A DNA stretch of 64,000 nucleotides from Pseudomonas baltica (GTDB lineage: Bacteria; Pseudomonadota; Gammaproteobacteria; Pseudomonadales; Pseudomonadaceae), in NCBI RefSeq assembly GCF_031880315.1, contig NZ_CP134771.1, positions 6,015,001-6,079,000 of the forward strand, given 5' to 3'. Of this stretch, positions 28,224 to 37,160 are shown in pieces; the first letter of the stretch is position 1; each line of letters begins with the position of its first letter. The notes beneath the pieces are model-generated. The model was given only the letters and a program-made list of their open reading frames with translations. It did not search any database and was not told the origin of the DNA. The position numbers and the translations under genes were made by a program.

Positions 28224-29197
28224 GCTTCGAGCGCAAACCGCTCGCGGTACTCCACCGGGGTGATGTCCATGCTCCGCACAAACGCGCGCCGCAGCGTCTC
28301 CTCGCTGCCAAACCCACATTGGCTGGCCACGCGCTTGACCGGCAGGACGGTCTCGGCGAGCAGCCGGCGCGCGGCTTCCAGGCGCAAGGCTTCGATGGCA
28401 CGAGCCGGGGTCTGGCCGGTGGCGCTGCGGTAATGGCGCACGAAACTGCGCTCGCTCATGCCCGCCTGCGCCGCCAGGGTGTTCACCGACAGATCATGGG
28501 TCAGGTGTTCGGCAATCCAGCTGTGCAGTTCGCCGAAGCGGCTGTCGTCCTGCTGCAACGCCAGCGTGTTGCTGAACTGCGCCTGGCCGCCCGGGCGCTT
28601 GAGGAACACCACCAGATGCCGGGCCACCTCCAGGGCCACACCGCGGCCCAGATCGGCCTCGACCAGTGCCAAGGCCAGGTCGATACCCGCCGTCACACCT
28701 GCCGACGTCCATACCGGGCCGTCATGAATGAAGATCGGGTTGGCTTCGACCTTCAAGGCCGGGTAAGTGCGCGCCAACTGCTCGCAACGGGTCCAGTGGG
28801 TGGCCACGCGGCGCCCGTCCAGCACGCCGCTGGCAGCCAGCAGAAAAGCCCCGGTGCACACCGAGGTCATGCGTCGGCAGTGCGGCGCGCGTTCGCGCAC
28901 CCAGGCCACCAGGTCTACTGTGCAGGCCGCCTCGTAGACACCCCAGCCACCGGCGATGATCAAGGTGTCGCAGGGCGCGTCGCTGGCGGGCAGGGGGGCC
29001 GCCACCAATGCCAGGCCGCAGGACGTCATTACCGGTTCGGCCTGGGCCGCGATCACCTGCACCGCATAGGGCAACGCCTGGCCCTGCTGACGCGCCAGAT
29101 CGTTGGCCGAGGCAAACACTTGCAATGGCCCGGTCACATCCAGCACCTGTGCGTTAGGGAAGGCGAGCACATCGACGATACGCGGGCGAGGGGACAT
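28220..29197 (-). CDS. GlxA-type transcriptional regulator (DJ-1/PfpI domain plus AraC domain)
   Basis: 325-residue regulator: N-terminal DJ-1/PfpI amidotransferase-like domain (residues about 5-170, with nucleophile-elbow SVCTGAFLLAASG) and C-terminal AraC double helix-turn-helix (about 220-320, LSVNTLAAQAGMSERSFVRHYRSATGQTPARAIE and VASQCGFGSEETLRRAF). Such proteins activate adjacent catabolic genes. It is divergent from the isonitrile hydratase gene (104-bp gap), its likely target. Confidence 0.92.
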   Translation of the reverse strand: MSPRPRIVDVLAFPNAQVLDVTGPLQVFASANDLARQQGQALPYAVQVIAAQAEPVMTSCGLALVAAPLPASDAPCDTLIIAGGWGVYEAACTVDLVAWVRERAPHCRRMTSVCTGAFLLAASGVLDGRRVATHWTRCEQLARTYPALKVEANPIFIHDGPVWTSAGVTAGIDLALALVEADLGRGVALEVARHLVVFLKRPGGQAQFSNTLALQQDDSRFGELHSWIAEHLTHDLSVNTLAAQAGMSERSFVRHYRSATGQTPARAIEALRLEAARRLLAETVLPVKRVASQCGFGSEETLRRAFVRSMDITPVEYRERFALEA

Positions 29198-29301
29198 TTG
29201 GCGTGATCCGAGGGTAGGTTGGCGGATGCGCCAGAGCCTACGTCGCTAGAGTGGGTCTCGTCTACCGTCATCCTCAGATGCTGTTCCCCAGGAGCTTCGC
29301 C

Positions 29302-29988
29302 ATGACCACCCATATCGGTTTCCTGCTGTTCCCCAACATCCAGCAACTCGACCTGACCGGCCCGTATGACGTGCTCGCGTCGTTGCCGGATGTGACCGTG
29401 CATCTGATCTGGAAGGACCTGGCACCGCTGCGTTCGAGCAGCGGCCTGGTCCTGACGCCCGACACCTTGATGGACGCTTGCCCGCCGCTGGATGTGCTGT
29501 GCGTTCCGGGCGGTGCCGGGGTCGGGCCGTTGATGGAAGATCCTCAGACGCTGGCTTTTTTGCGCGCTCAGGCCGCCACTGCACGTTACGTGACCTCGGT
29601 GTGCACCGGATCCCTGGTGCTGGGCGCTGCCGGGCTGCTCAAGGGTCGCCGCGCTACCACCCACTGGGCCTACCATGAATTGCTCGCGCCGCTGGGGGCC
29701 ATCCCGGTGCAGGAGCGGGTGGTGCGCGACGGCAACCTGATCACCGGTGGCGGCATCACCGCCGGGATCGATTTCGGCCTGGTGATGGCGGCGGAACTGG
29801 TGGGCGAGCAGGCCGCCCAGGTGCTGCAACTGGCGCTGGAGTACGCTCCGGCGCCGCCGTTCGACAGCGGCAGCCCGCACACCGCCCCGGCAGATGTATT
29901 GGCGATTGCGCACAGCAAGACCGCCGCGTCCCTGGCGACCCGCCGCGAAGTGGTCGAGCGCGTGCTTGCCAGGGGCGATCTGGCATAG
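29302..29988 (+). CDS. inhA: Isonitrile hydratase (DJ-1/PfpI family)
   Basis: 228-residue cytoplasmic enzyme that hydrates isonitriles to N-substituted formamides. The sequence closely follows the Pseudomonas putida InhA pattern as I recall it: IGFLLFPNIQQLDLTGPYDVLASLPD at the start, catalytic Cys101 in VTSVCTGS, GRRATTHWAYHELLAPLGAIPV in the middle and LEYAPAPPFDSGSP near the end. The start at 29302 (MTTHIGF) follows AGGAGC. The adjacent divergent GlxA-type regulator is the probable controller. Confidence 0.88.
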   Translation: MTTHIGFLLFPNIQQLDLTGPYDVLASLPDVTVHLIWKDLAPLRSSSGLVLTPDTLMDACPPLDVLCVPGGAGVGPLMEDPQTLAFLRAQAATARYVTSVCTGSLVLGAAGLLKGRRATTHWAYHELLAPLGAIPVQERVVRDGNLITGGGITAGIDFGLVMAAELVGEQAAQVLQLALEYAPAPPFDSGSPHTAPADVLAIAHSKTAASLATRREVVERVLARGDLA

Positions 29989-30020
29989 AATCCTTTCCTT
30001 TTTCAGCAAGGATTTCCAGC

Positions 30021-30383
30021 ATGCGGGTTCTGACACAGGCAACGGCGATGGCACTGGCGCTGGCTACCTTGGGTGGCTGCGCGCTGCACTCCATGTCATC
30101 GGTGCGTGAGCGGGGTGTGGTCGCCAGCTTCACCGGCAAGCGTGCGGCGGCGGATGTCGCCCAGTGCATCGCGGTGTCGTGGCAGAACCCGGCGCTGGTC
30201 GGCGCGGACCTGGCAGCCTACACCCAGCCTGGCGCCAAAGGCGGGCTGACGGTCTATACCCGTGACAACGAGTACCTGGCCGATGTCAGCCCTGCCGGCG
30301 CCGGTGCCCAGGTCGACTTTTTCGCCTACAGCGATACTCCTGCCAAGCAACAGATGATTGCCGCTCTGGCGACTTGCCTGTAA
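30021..30383 (+). CDS. Small putative lipoprotein
   Basis: 120-residue protein with a lipoprotein signal (ALATLGGC, Cys at about 20) and no domain I recognise. The mature part has a few conserved-looking patches (ADVAQCIAVSWQNP; QQMIAALATCL) and two further cysteines that could form a disulfide. A ribosome-binding site (AAGGA) precedes the ATG. Likely anchored in the outer membrane; function unknown. A perfect stem-loop follows. Confidence 0.75.
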   Translation: MRVLTQATAMALALATLGGCALHSMSSVRERGVVASFTGKRAAADVAQCIAVSWQNPALVGADLAAYTQPGAKGGLTVYTRDNEYLADVSPAGAGAQVDFFAYSDTPAKQQMIAALATCL

Positions 30384-30395
30384 ATGCTTATAGCC

Positions 30396-30428
30396 GTTAT
30401 TGCCGAAGTTTGATAATTCGGCAATAAC
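30396..30428. terminator. Perfect stem-loop after the lipoprotein gene
   Basis: A 12-bp inverted repeat (GTTATTGCCGAA and TTCGGCAATAAC) with a 9-base loop starts 13 bp after the stop. The T-rich tail is weak (AGTTTGGTT), so it is an imperfect rho-independent terminator. Confidence 0.6.
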
Positions 30429-30543
30429 AGTTTGGTTATAGAGTTAGCGTTAAATGAAGTAACTGATGTTCTTGCATGCCGTGCCGATCTCTTCGCGAGC
30501 ACGCTCTGTCCCTGCACTGAAAACAGGTTTATTGACTGACACC

Positions 30544-30571
30544 TGGGGAGCAAGGCTTGCCGGCGAAGAGA
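30544..30571. repeat. Degenerate REP palindrome
   Basis: TGGGGAGCAAGGCTTGCCGG followed by CGAAGAGA is a variant of the Pseudomonas REP (GGGAGC..GCCCGCGAAGA). It is the only structure besides the stem-loop seen in the 298-bp gap 30384-30681, which otherwise must hold the promoter of the dioxygenase operon. Confidence 0.6.
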
Positions 30572-30681
30572 CGGCTGTCGCTTGCGCCAAGTCTATAGTT
30601 ATGCAAAACGGTGATTAGCCAACCTCGGTTTTATGTCTTTATGATCGCTCCCACAACAAACCCTGAGTCAGGAGTTGCACC

Positions 30682-31593
30682 GTGGCGATACAGATCAATC
30701 CCGTGGCTGGTAAAATTGGCGCTGCCTTGAGCGGTGTGAAGTTGGATGAAAAGTTGTCCGATGATGACTTCAACACCATTGAGCAGGCTTTATTGAAGTT
30801 CAAGGTGTTGTTCTTTCGCGATCAACATCTCGATGATTCGCAACATGAAGCCTTTTCCCGTCGCTTCGGTGACCAGGTGCCCCATCCCACCGTGCGCTCA
30901 GCCGAGAAGAGCACGGCCATCCTGCACCTGGATGCCAAGGAAACCCGCGCCAACTCCTGGCACACCGACGTCACGTTCGTGGCCAACTATCCAAAGATTT
31001 CGATCCTGCGCGGTGTGGTGATTCCGCCTTACGGTGGCGACACCGTCTGGGCCAACACTGCTGCTGCGTATGCCGACTTGCCAACGCCCTTGAAAGTTCT
31101 GGCCGACAGCCTGCGCGCGGTACACAGCAATATTTATGATTACGCGGTGCCGCGCGATACCCAGGAAGATGGCGCCAAGCGTTACCGTACCGAATTTGCC
31201 GCTGAAGTGTATGAAACCGAACATCCATTGGTTCGGGTGCACCCGCAAACCGGTGAAAGAAGTTTGATCCTCGGGCACTTTGTCAAACATATTCAGGGCG
31301 TCAGCTCCCACGACTCCAAACAACTCGTGCGTTTGTTTCATGAGCGTATCACTCACCTCGACAACACCGTGCGCTGGCGCTGGCAGGAAGGCGACGTGGT
31401 GATCTGGGACAACCGCGCCACGCAACATATCGCCATCAACGATTACGGTAACGCCCAGCGCATCGTGCGCCGCACCACCATCGACGGCGATGTGCCGGTC
31501 GGCGTCGACGGTCGTCCCAGCCAGGCCCTCAAGCCGACGCCGGAAACCCGTTCACCGAAGACCGAAGCCGATAAGAAGCATCTGGCTGCGTAA
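30682..31593 (+). CDS. TauD/TfdA-family dioxygenase, AtsK-like
   Basis: 303-residue Fe(II)/2-oxoglutarate dioxygenase. Iron ligands H94 and D96 (WHTDVTF) and H249 (ATQHIAINDYG), with the 2-oxoglutarate Arg near R260, are all present. The overall pattern (NSWHTDVTFVANYPKISILRGVV; GGDTVWANTAAAY; EYDYA-like NIYDYA; VPVGVDG near the end) is closest to AtsK, the alkylsulfatase of P. putida, and to TauD. It would release sulfate or sulfite from a sulfate ester or sulfonate under sulfur limitation. It is the first gene of an operon with its own ABC importer. Confidence 0.87.
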   Translation: MAIQINPVAGKIGAALSGVKLDEKLSDDDFNTIEQALLKFKVLFFRDQHLDDSQHEAFSRRFGDQVPHPTVRSAEKSTAILHLDAKETRANSWHTDVTFVANYPKISILRGVVIPPYGGDTVWANTAAAYADLPTPLKVLADSLRAVHSNIYDYAVPRDTQEDGAKRYRTEFAAEVYETEHPLVRVHPQTGERSLILGHFVKHIQGVSSHDSKQLVRLFHERITHLDNTVRWRWQEGDVVIWDNRATQHIAINDYGNAQRIVRRTTIDGDVPVGVDGRPSQALKPTPETRSPKTEADKKHLAA

Positions 31594-31627
31594 CGCCACA
31601 CCCTCAATCGTTGGATGGAGCTTATCG

Positions 31628-32752
31628 ATGTCAGTGCGCAAGCCGTCGTTGAATCATGGCAAGAAACGAAACACCCGAGCATTGCTGGGGCTGGCGATTG
31701 CGTTGCTGGCAGGCCAGGCCGAGGCCGAGGTGCTGCGCATCGGCGTGGCCTCGGCGGGCGGCGGCGAGCCAGTGACCTTTAGTGGCTCCTCGGTGAGCAT
31801 CCTGCGCAATCAGCAACTGCTGGAGAAGGCTTTCGCCGGCACCGATACCGAGGTGCAGTGGTTCTTCTTCAAGGGCGCGGGGCCTGCGGTCAACGAAGCG
31901 CTGTCCAACAAGCAGCTGGATTTCGCCTATGAAGGCGACATGCCGCAGGTGGTGGCCCGCGCCAATGGTCTTGACACCAAGCTGCTGGCGGCGGCCGGGG
32001 TGCGTTCCAGGGTCTATCTGGCGGTGCCCAAGGGCTCGCCGATCAAGACCATCGAGGACCTCAAGGACAAGAAGGTCGGGCTGTTTCGCGGGACCAACCT
32101 GCAACTGGTCGCGGACAACCTGCTGGCCGCCCACGGCCTCAAGGAACGCGACCTGAAAATCATCAACCTCGACTCCGGCAGCAACCTGGCGGCCCTCGCG
32201 GCCAAGGGTGTGGATGCCGGTTTCGGTGGCCGCGAGCTGTTCAAGCTGCGCGACGAAGGGCTGGTCGACATCATCTACGACAATGCCGAGAACGACCCGC
32301 GCTACACGCGTCAGGCCGCGTTGCTGGTGCGCGGCGACTACGAGAAGTCTCACCAGGAACAAGTGCAGAAGGTCGTCGATACCCTGGTGGACGCCGCGCA
32401 ATGGGCCTCCAACGAAGGCAACCGTGACGCGGTGATTATCGAATGGGCGAAGACGCAGGAACCCATTGCATCGATCAAGGCCGACTTCAATGGCCTCGCG
32501 CTGCGCGACAGTACCTCGCCCCTGATCGATGATTTCGTCCGCGGCCGTTACGCCTTGGTGGCTCAGCAGTCGCTGGAGGAAAAGCTGATCCGCCGGCCCG
32601 TGAGCATCGATGGCTGGTTCGACACTCGCTATCTGGACAATGCCTTGAAGAAAAAGGGCCTGGAGAAGTTCTGGACCGCCTATGCGGCTGACGGCAAACA
32701 ACCCGCCGCCAATCTGGCCGCCGCGAGTGTCGACACCAAGAAAGGGGAATAA
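31628..32752 (+). CDS. ABC substrate-binding protein, SsuA/TauA/AtsR type
   Basis: 374-residue periplasmic binding protein: signal peptide ending GQAEAE, then VLRIGVASAGGGEPVTFSGSS and NEALSNKQLDFAYEGDMPQVVA, typical of aliphatic sulfonate/sulfate-ester binding proteins. Start at 31628 (MSVRKPS) with GGATGGAG upstream. It lies 34 bp after the dioxygenase and before two permeases and an ATPase. Confidence 0.88.
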   Translation: MSVRKPSLNHGKKRNTRALLGLAIALLAGQAEAEVLRIGVASAGGGEPVTFSGSSVSILRNQQLLEKAFAGTDTEVQWFFFKGAGPAVNEALSNKQLDFAYEGDMPQVVARANGLDTKLLAAAGVRSRVYLAVPKGSPIKTIEDLKDKKVGLFRGTNLQLVADNLLAAHGLKERDLKIINLDSGSNLAALAAKGVDAGFGGRELFKLRDEGLVDIIYDNAENDPRYTRQAALLVRGDYEKSHQEQVQKVVDTLVDAAQWASNEGNRDAVIIEWAKTQEPIASIKADFNGLALRDSTSPLIDDFVRGRYALVAQQSLEEKLIRRPVSIDGWFDTRYLDNALKKKGLEKFWTAYAADGKQPAANLAAASVDTKKGE

Positions 32753-32755
32753 GCC

Positions 32756-33703
32756 ATGGCCAGCAGTGCTCATTCAGCGACCGCCGGGCGTCTGCCGGCA
32801 CACCCTCGGGAACGTGCCGCGCAGATCCAGACTCTGCCAGTGACGCCGCGCAACGCAACGCCGCAGCCGCTTGATACCGCTGCGGCCAAGCCGGCCAGCA
32901 GTCACAGCCGGGCGCGTCGCCCGCTGTGGCAGGCGCGGCCGATCTACTTCGCGTTACCGTGGTTGCTGCCTTTGACACTGCTTGGCCTGTGGGCCCTGGG
33001 CGCCGATCGTGGCTGGTTGTCGGCGCAAGTGCTGCCGCCACCGGCCTACGTCTGGCAGACGCTCACCGACCTCGCCACCAGCGGCGATCTGTGGCTCAAC
33101 ACCAGTGCCAGCCTGCAACGGGTGCTGATCGGTTTTGCCGTGGGCGCCGGACTGGGTACCTTGATCGGTGTGAGCATGGGGCTGTCGCGGACCGTCGAGG
33201 CTTACCTGCTGCCTACGTTCAATGCCTTGGTGCAGATCCCCATCCTGGGTTGGTTGCCCTTTGCTTTGCTGATCTTCGGTATCGGCGAGCCGCTCAAATA
33301 CGCACTCATCGCCCATGCGGCGCTGGTGCCGGTCACGCTGTGTACCTTGCAGGCATTCCGGCAGGCGCCCGCGGGGCTGTTGGAAGTCGGCCGGGTCTAT
33401 GGCTTCAGCCGTCGGCAGAGCATTACCCATGTGGTACTGCCGGCCGCGCTGCCGACCCTGTTCACTGGCCTGCGCCTGGGCTTTACCAAGGCTTGGCTGT
33501 CGCTGGTGGTGGTCGAGCTGGTGGCGTCCAGCGAAGGCCTGGGTTACCTGATCGTCTACGGCCGCCAACTGTTCCAGCTGGATCTGGTGATGGCGTCGGT
33601 AGTGGTCGTCGGCGCCATCGGCTGGCTGATCGATCGCAGTTTCGACTTGCTGCAACGGCGTTTGCACACCGGCGCCGCACCGGTCGCGGGGCGTCTGGCA
33701 TGA
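32756..33703 (+). CDS. ABC transporter permease 1, SsuC/TauC type
   Basis: 315-residue inner-membrane permease with an unusually long hydrophilic N-terminal extension (about 65 residues, Ala/Pro/Arg rich) before the first helix (PIYFALPWLLPLTLLGLWALGA). The EAA loop reads LLEVGRVYGFSRRQSITHVVLPAALPTLFTGL. It is followed with ATGA overlap by a second, homologous permease, so the channel is probably a heterodimer rather than the usual homodimer of this family. Confidence 0.88.
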   Translation: MASSAHSATAGRLPAHPRERAAQIQTLPVTPRNATPQPLDTAAAKPASSHSRARRPLWQARPIYFALPWLLPLTLLGLWALGADRGWLSAQVLPPPAYVWQTLTDLATSGDLWLNTSASLQRVLIGFAVGAGLGTLIGVSMGLSRTVEAYLLPTFNALVQIPILGWLPFALLIFGIGEPLKYALIAHAALVPVTLCTLQAFRQAPAGLLEVGRVYGFSRRQSITHVVLPAALPTLFTGLRLGFTKAWLSLVVVELVASSEGLGYLIVYGRQLFQLDLVMASVVVVGAIGWLIDRSFDLLQRRLHTGAAPVAGRLA

Positions 33704-34467
33704 GCGCGGTGAGAACGCGCGATTATCGCGGCCTGGTCGTGCCGGTGGTGGCCGTACTGGTCTGGTGGCTGGCGGTGCAACAGGGCTGGAGTCAGTCGGG
33801 CCTGCTGGTGTCGCCTGCCAAGGTGCTCGAAACGGCCTGGGATCAGCTTGGTTCGCTGCCGTTCTGGCGTGGCCTGGGGGCGAGTCTGGCGCGGGATGTC
33901 AGTGGTTTTGCCATCGGCACCAGCCTGGGCTTGATCCTCGGTTGCGTGCTGGGTCTGTCGCCGTTGTTCGAGCGCCTGGTGGGGCCGAGCTTCAATACCT
34001 TCAAGCAAGTGTCGCTGTTCGCCTGGATCCCGCTGATCTCGGTGTGGTTCGGCCTGGGCGATGTGTCCAAGGTGGTATTCCTGTCGCTGGCGGCGCTGGT
34101 GCCGGTGGTGGTCAACACGTGCGACGGCCTGCGCAACGTGCCGCCGGGCTTGCTCGAAGTGGCGCGGGTGTATGGCTTCAGCCGCTGGCAGACCATCATC
34201 GGTGTGCTGCTGCCCGCCGCCTTGCCGTCGATCTTCACCGGCATCTACCTGGCATTGGTGTACGCCTGGCTCGCCACCATCGGCGCCGAATACCTGCTGG
34301 TGTCGGGGGAGGGCGTGGGCAATCTGCTGATCGATGGCAGCGAGCATTTTCGCATGGACCTGGTGCTGTTCGGCATGGTCGTCATCGGTGTGGTGGGCTG
34401 GACCCTCAACGCTCTGGCTCGGGCGCTGGAGCGTCGTTTGCAACGGCGTTACGGCAGTGCCGAATAA
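33700..34467 (+). CDS. ABC transporter permease 2, SsuC/TauC type
   Basis: 255-residue permease homologous to the preceding gene product. Its EAA loop is LLEVARVYGFSRWQTIIGVLLPAALPSIFTGI. Start ATG at 33700 overlaps the upstream stop. The two permeases align over the whole core, implying tandem duplication and divergence. The usual SsuC/TauC operons have a single permease gene. Confidence 0.88.
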   Translation: MSAVRTRDYRGLVVPVVAVLVWWLAVQQGWSQSGLLVSPAKVLETAWDQLGSLPFWRGLGASLARDVSGFAIGTSLGLILGCVLGLSPLFERLVGPSFNTFKQVSLFAWIPLISVWFGLGDVSKVVFLSLAALVPVVVNTCDGLRNVPPGLLEVARVYGFSRWQTIIGVLLPAALPSIFTGIYLALVYAWLATIGAEYLLVSGEGVGNLLIDGSEHFRMDLVLFGMVVIGVVGWTLNALARALERRLQRRYGSAE

Positions 34468-34498
34468 AGTCTTTCCATTCTGATCGAGGTTTCGCGCT

Positions 34499-35272
34499 AT
34501 GCCCGCCAACGGCCTGTCCCTGCAGCACATCAGCAAGCAGTTCAACGCGCAACGCGGCAATGCCGCCGCTCTGCAGGTACTGGAGGACATCGACCTGGAC
34601 ATCGCGCCCGGAGAGTTCATCAGCATCGTCGGCGCCAGCGGTTGCGGCAAGTCGACGCTGTTGCGCCTGATTCTCGGCCTGGATGGCGACTATCAGGGGC
34701 GCATCCTGCTCGATGGCGCAGCCATCAGCGGTACAGGGCTGGAGCGCGGTATCGTGTTCCAGGATCATCGCTTGTTCCCGTGGCTGACCGTCGAGCAGAA
34801 CGTCGCGGTGGGCCTCAAGAATGCACCGCTGTCGGCCCAGCAGAAGCATGACAGCGTACGCGAGCACATTGCCTTGGTGGGGCTGGAGAGTTTCGCCCAG
34901 GCCTATCCCCGGCAACTGTCGGGGGGCATGGCCCAGCGCGTGGCGATTGCCCGCGGGCTGGTCAACCGGCCTCGGGTGTTGCTGCTCGACGAGCCCTTCG
35001 GCGCCCTTGACGCCCTGACCCGCAATCGTCTGCAGAACGAACTGCAGCGCATCTGGGCCCAGGAGCGCATCACCATGGTGCTGGTCACCCACGATGTCGA
35101 CGAAGCGGTGTTCCTCGGCGATCGCGTGGTGGTCATGCAGCCCCATCCTGGGCGCATCCGCCGGGTGCTGGACGTCGACCTGCCGCGTCCGCGGCGGCGC
35201 AGCGACAGCGCGTTCATCGCGTTGCGCGATGATCTGCTGAGCGATTTTGCCGAGGAGCATGGGGTGGAGTGA
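34499..35272 (+). CDS. ABC transporter ATPase, SsuB/TauB type
   Basis: 257-residue cytoplasmic ATPase with Walker A GASGCGKS (about residues 46-53), Q-loop VFQDHRLFPWLTVEQNVAVGL, signature LSGGMAQRVAIARGL and Walker B VLLLDEPFGALD. The phrase FQDHRLFPW is typical of nitrate/sulfonate/taurine importers. It energises the two permeases upstream. Last gene of the sulfur-acquisition operon. Confidence 0.93.
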   Translation: MPANGLSLQHISKQFNAQRGNAAALQVLEDIDLDIAPGEFISIVGASGCGKSTLLRLILGLDGDYQGRILLDGAAISGTGLERGIVFQDHRLFPWLTVEQNVAVGLKNAPLSAQQKHDSVREHIALVGLESFAQAYPRQLSGGMAQRVAIARGLVNRPRVLLLDEPFGALDALTRNRLQNELQRIWAQERITMVLVTHDVDEAVFLGDRVVVMQPHPGRIRRVLDVDLPRPRRRSDSAFIALRDDLLSDFAEEHGVE

Positions 35273-35413
35273 GGCCACGCCAGTCCGAGTGGCTCCGCCG
35301 ATGTGATGTGTATGGTGTCTGCAGGGGTAATCTGTGCCTGTCGGCCTTTGACGGCTTCAGGTTATCCTGCGCCTTTGCACCTCCTCATCGCCTACCTCCA
35401 TCGGAGCTCGACC

Positions 35414-36388
35414 ATGGATCGCGTTGTCACCCTTGCGGATATCGAACTCGCTGCCCAGCGCCTCGACGGCCACGCCATACGCACGCCACTGCTGGAATCG
35501 GCCGTGCTCAACGAGCGTTGCGGGGCCCGGGTACTGATCAAACCGGAGGTGCTGCAGCTCACCGGTTCGTTCAAGTTTCGCGGTGCCTTCAACAAGCTCT
35601 CCAGCCTGACCCCCGAGCAACGCCAGCGTGGTGTGTTGGCGTTCTCGTCCGGCAACCACGCTCAGGGCGTGGCCTATGCGGCGCGCCTGCTGGGTCTCCA
35701 GGCCACCATTCTGATGCCCGCCGATGCCCCGCAGATCAAGATTCAACGCACCCGCGAGTACGGTGCCCGGGTGGTGCTGTTCGATCGCTACACCGAAGAC
35801 CGCGAAGCCATCGCCGCGCGACTGGCGAGCGAGTCGGGAGCCGTCACGGTCAAGCCATTCGACGATCCGCTGATCATGGCCGGGCAAGGTACTGCGGGGC
35901 TGGAGATCGTCCAGCAGGCCGGTGAGCAGCGCATCGATGTGCTGCTCTCGCCTTGCGGTGGCGGCGGCTTGATCGCCGGCCTCGGTACGGCGCTCAAGGC
36001 CCATCACCCCGATATCGAAGTCTACGCGGTCGAACCCCGCGACTTCGACGACACCGCCCGTTCGCTGGCCCAGGGCGTGCGCGTCGGCAACCCCAGCGAG
36101 GTACGGTCGATCTGCGATTCGCTGTTGAGCCCGATGCCAGGCGAATTGACCTTCGCGGTCAATAGTCGTCAACTGACCGGCGCCTTGGGCGTCAGCGATG
36201 ACGAAGCACGCCAGGCCATGGCGTTCGCCTTCGAGCACCTCAAGCTGGTGGTCGAGCCGGGCGGCGCGGTGGCGCTGGCGGCGCTGCTGTCCGGCAAGCT
36301 GGCATTGGAGGGGCGCACGGCAGCGGTGGTGCTGTCGGGGGGCAACGTCGACCCGCACAGTTTTGCGCAGATACTGCAAGCGCAGTGA
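35414..36388 (+). CDS. Threonine/serine dehydratase (fold-type II PLP)
   Basis: 324-residue catalytic-domain-only threonine ammonia-lyase/serine racemase-like enzyme. PLP lysine K54 is in LTGSFKFRGAFNKL, the glycine loop is SPCGGGGLIAGL, and SSGNHAQGVAYAA is the substrate loop. It deaminates L-threonine or L-serine, or racemises serine. Start 35414 (MDRVVTL) is preferred over upstream Met codons because it matches the family N-terminus. It is followed by oxoprolinase genes, so the operon serves amino-acid turnover. Confidence 0.87.
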   Translation: MDRVVTLADIELAAQRLDGHAIRTPLLESAVLNERCGARVLIKPEVLQLTGSFKFRGAFNKLSSLTPEQRQRGVLAFSSGNHAQGVAYAARLLGLQATILMPADAPQIKIQRTREYGARVVLFDRYTEDREAIAARLASESGAVTVKPFDDPLIMAGQGTAGLEIVQQAGEQRIDVLLSPCGGGGLIAGLGTALKAHHPDIEVYAVEPRDFDDTARSLAQGVRVGNPSEVRSICDSLLSPMPGELTFAVNSRQLTGALGVSDDEARQAMAFAFEHLKLVVEPGGAVALAALLSGKLALEGRTAAVVLSGGNVDPHSFAQILQAQ

Positions 36389-36422
36389 CACGTCCCTTGC
36401 TGATTCGGCGTACAGGTACTCG

Positions 36423-37160
36423 ATGAGCGATTCTTTCAAGTGGCACGCGGCACCCTCGGGCGATAGCTGCCTGGTGCTGGAATTCGCCAGCGTGCTAAGT
36501 CTTCATGCCAACCGCCAGGCCGCTTCGGCGGCAACAGCGCTCAACCATGCCCGCGACCTCGGCCGCCTGCTCGGGCTGACCGATATCGTGCCCGGCATGG
36601 TCACGGTGGGGGTGCACTATCGGCCGGAGCACATCCCTGTGCCGGCCGGCGTTGCAACGCCCTATGCCGCGCTGCTCAGGCAGATAGAACAGTTGCTGGC
36701 CGAGCAGGGCAGCGCTCCTGCGGTGGCGCCCAGGCGGATCGAAATTCCCATGTGCTATGGCGGCGCGTACGGGCCTGATCTGCACGCTACCGCACAGGCG
36801 TGCGGGATGTCGGCCGAGCAGTTGATCGCGCTGCACGGCCGTGATTGGCTTGATGTACTGATGGTCGGTTTTACGCCGGGGCATCCCTATATCGGCATCC
36901 TCGATCCGGTGCTCAACCCGCCGCGGCGCAGCGTACCGCGCACCCTTGTGCCCCGCGGCAGCGTCGGCCTCGCCAACCGCCAGACCAACGTCTACCCGGT
37001 CGATTCGCCGGGCGGCTGGCACCTGATCGGCCGCACCCCGCTGGCGATGTTCAATGCCGACCATCAGCCGCCGTGCCGGCTGCAAAGCGGTGATCAGGTG
37101 CGCTTCGTCGCCATCGACAGCGCGACCTTCGAGGCCCTGCAGGCCGAGGCACAGCCATGA
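36423..37160 (+). CDS. pxpB: 5-oxoprolinase subunit PxpB
   Basis: 245-residue KipI/PxpB family protein, one part of the ATP-dependent 5-oxoprolinase PxpABC that opens 5-oxoproline to glutamate. Family marks: PGMVTVGVHYRP, IEIPMCYGGAYGPDL, GFTPGHPYIGILDP (FxPGFPYLG-type), and VPRGSVGLANRQTNVYPVDSPGGWHLIGRTP. Start 36423. PxpC follows with ATGA overlap. No pxpA gene is present in this window. Confidence 0.9.
   Translation: MSDSFKWHAAPSGDSCLVLEFASVLSLHANRQAASAATALNHARDLGRLLGLTDIVPGMVTVGVHYRPEHIPVPAGVATPYAALLRQIEQLLAEQGSAPAVAPRRIEIPMCYGGAYGPDLHATAQACGMSAEQLIALHGRDWLDVLMVGFTPGHPYIGILDPVLNPPRRSVPRTLVPRGSVGLANRQTNVYPVDSPGGWHLIGRTPLAMFNADHQPPCRLQSGDQVRFVAIDSATFEALQAEAQP

Noticed and set aside
32926..33699. 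Upstream extension of permease 2 into the frame overlapping permease 1
   Set aside because: The extension is an out-of-frame reading of the first permease gene; the ATGA at 33700 gives the normal family N-terminus.
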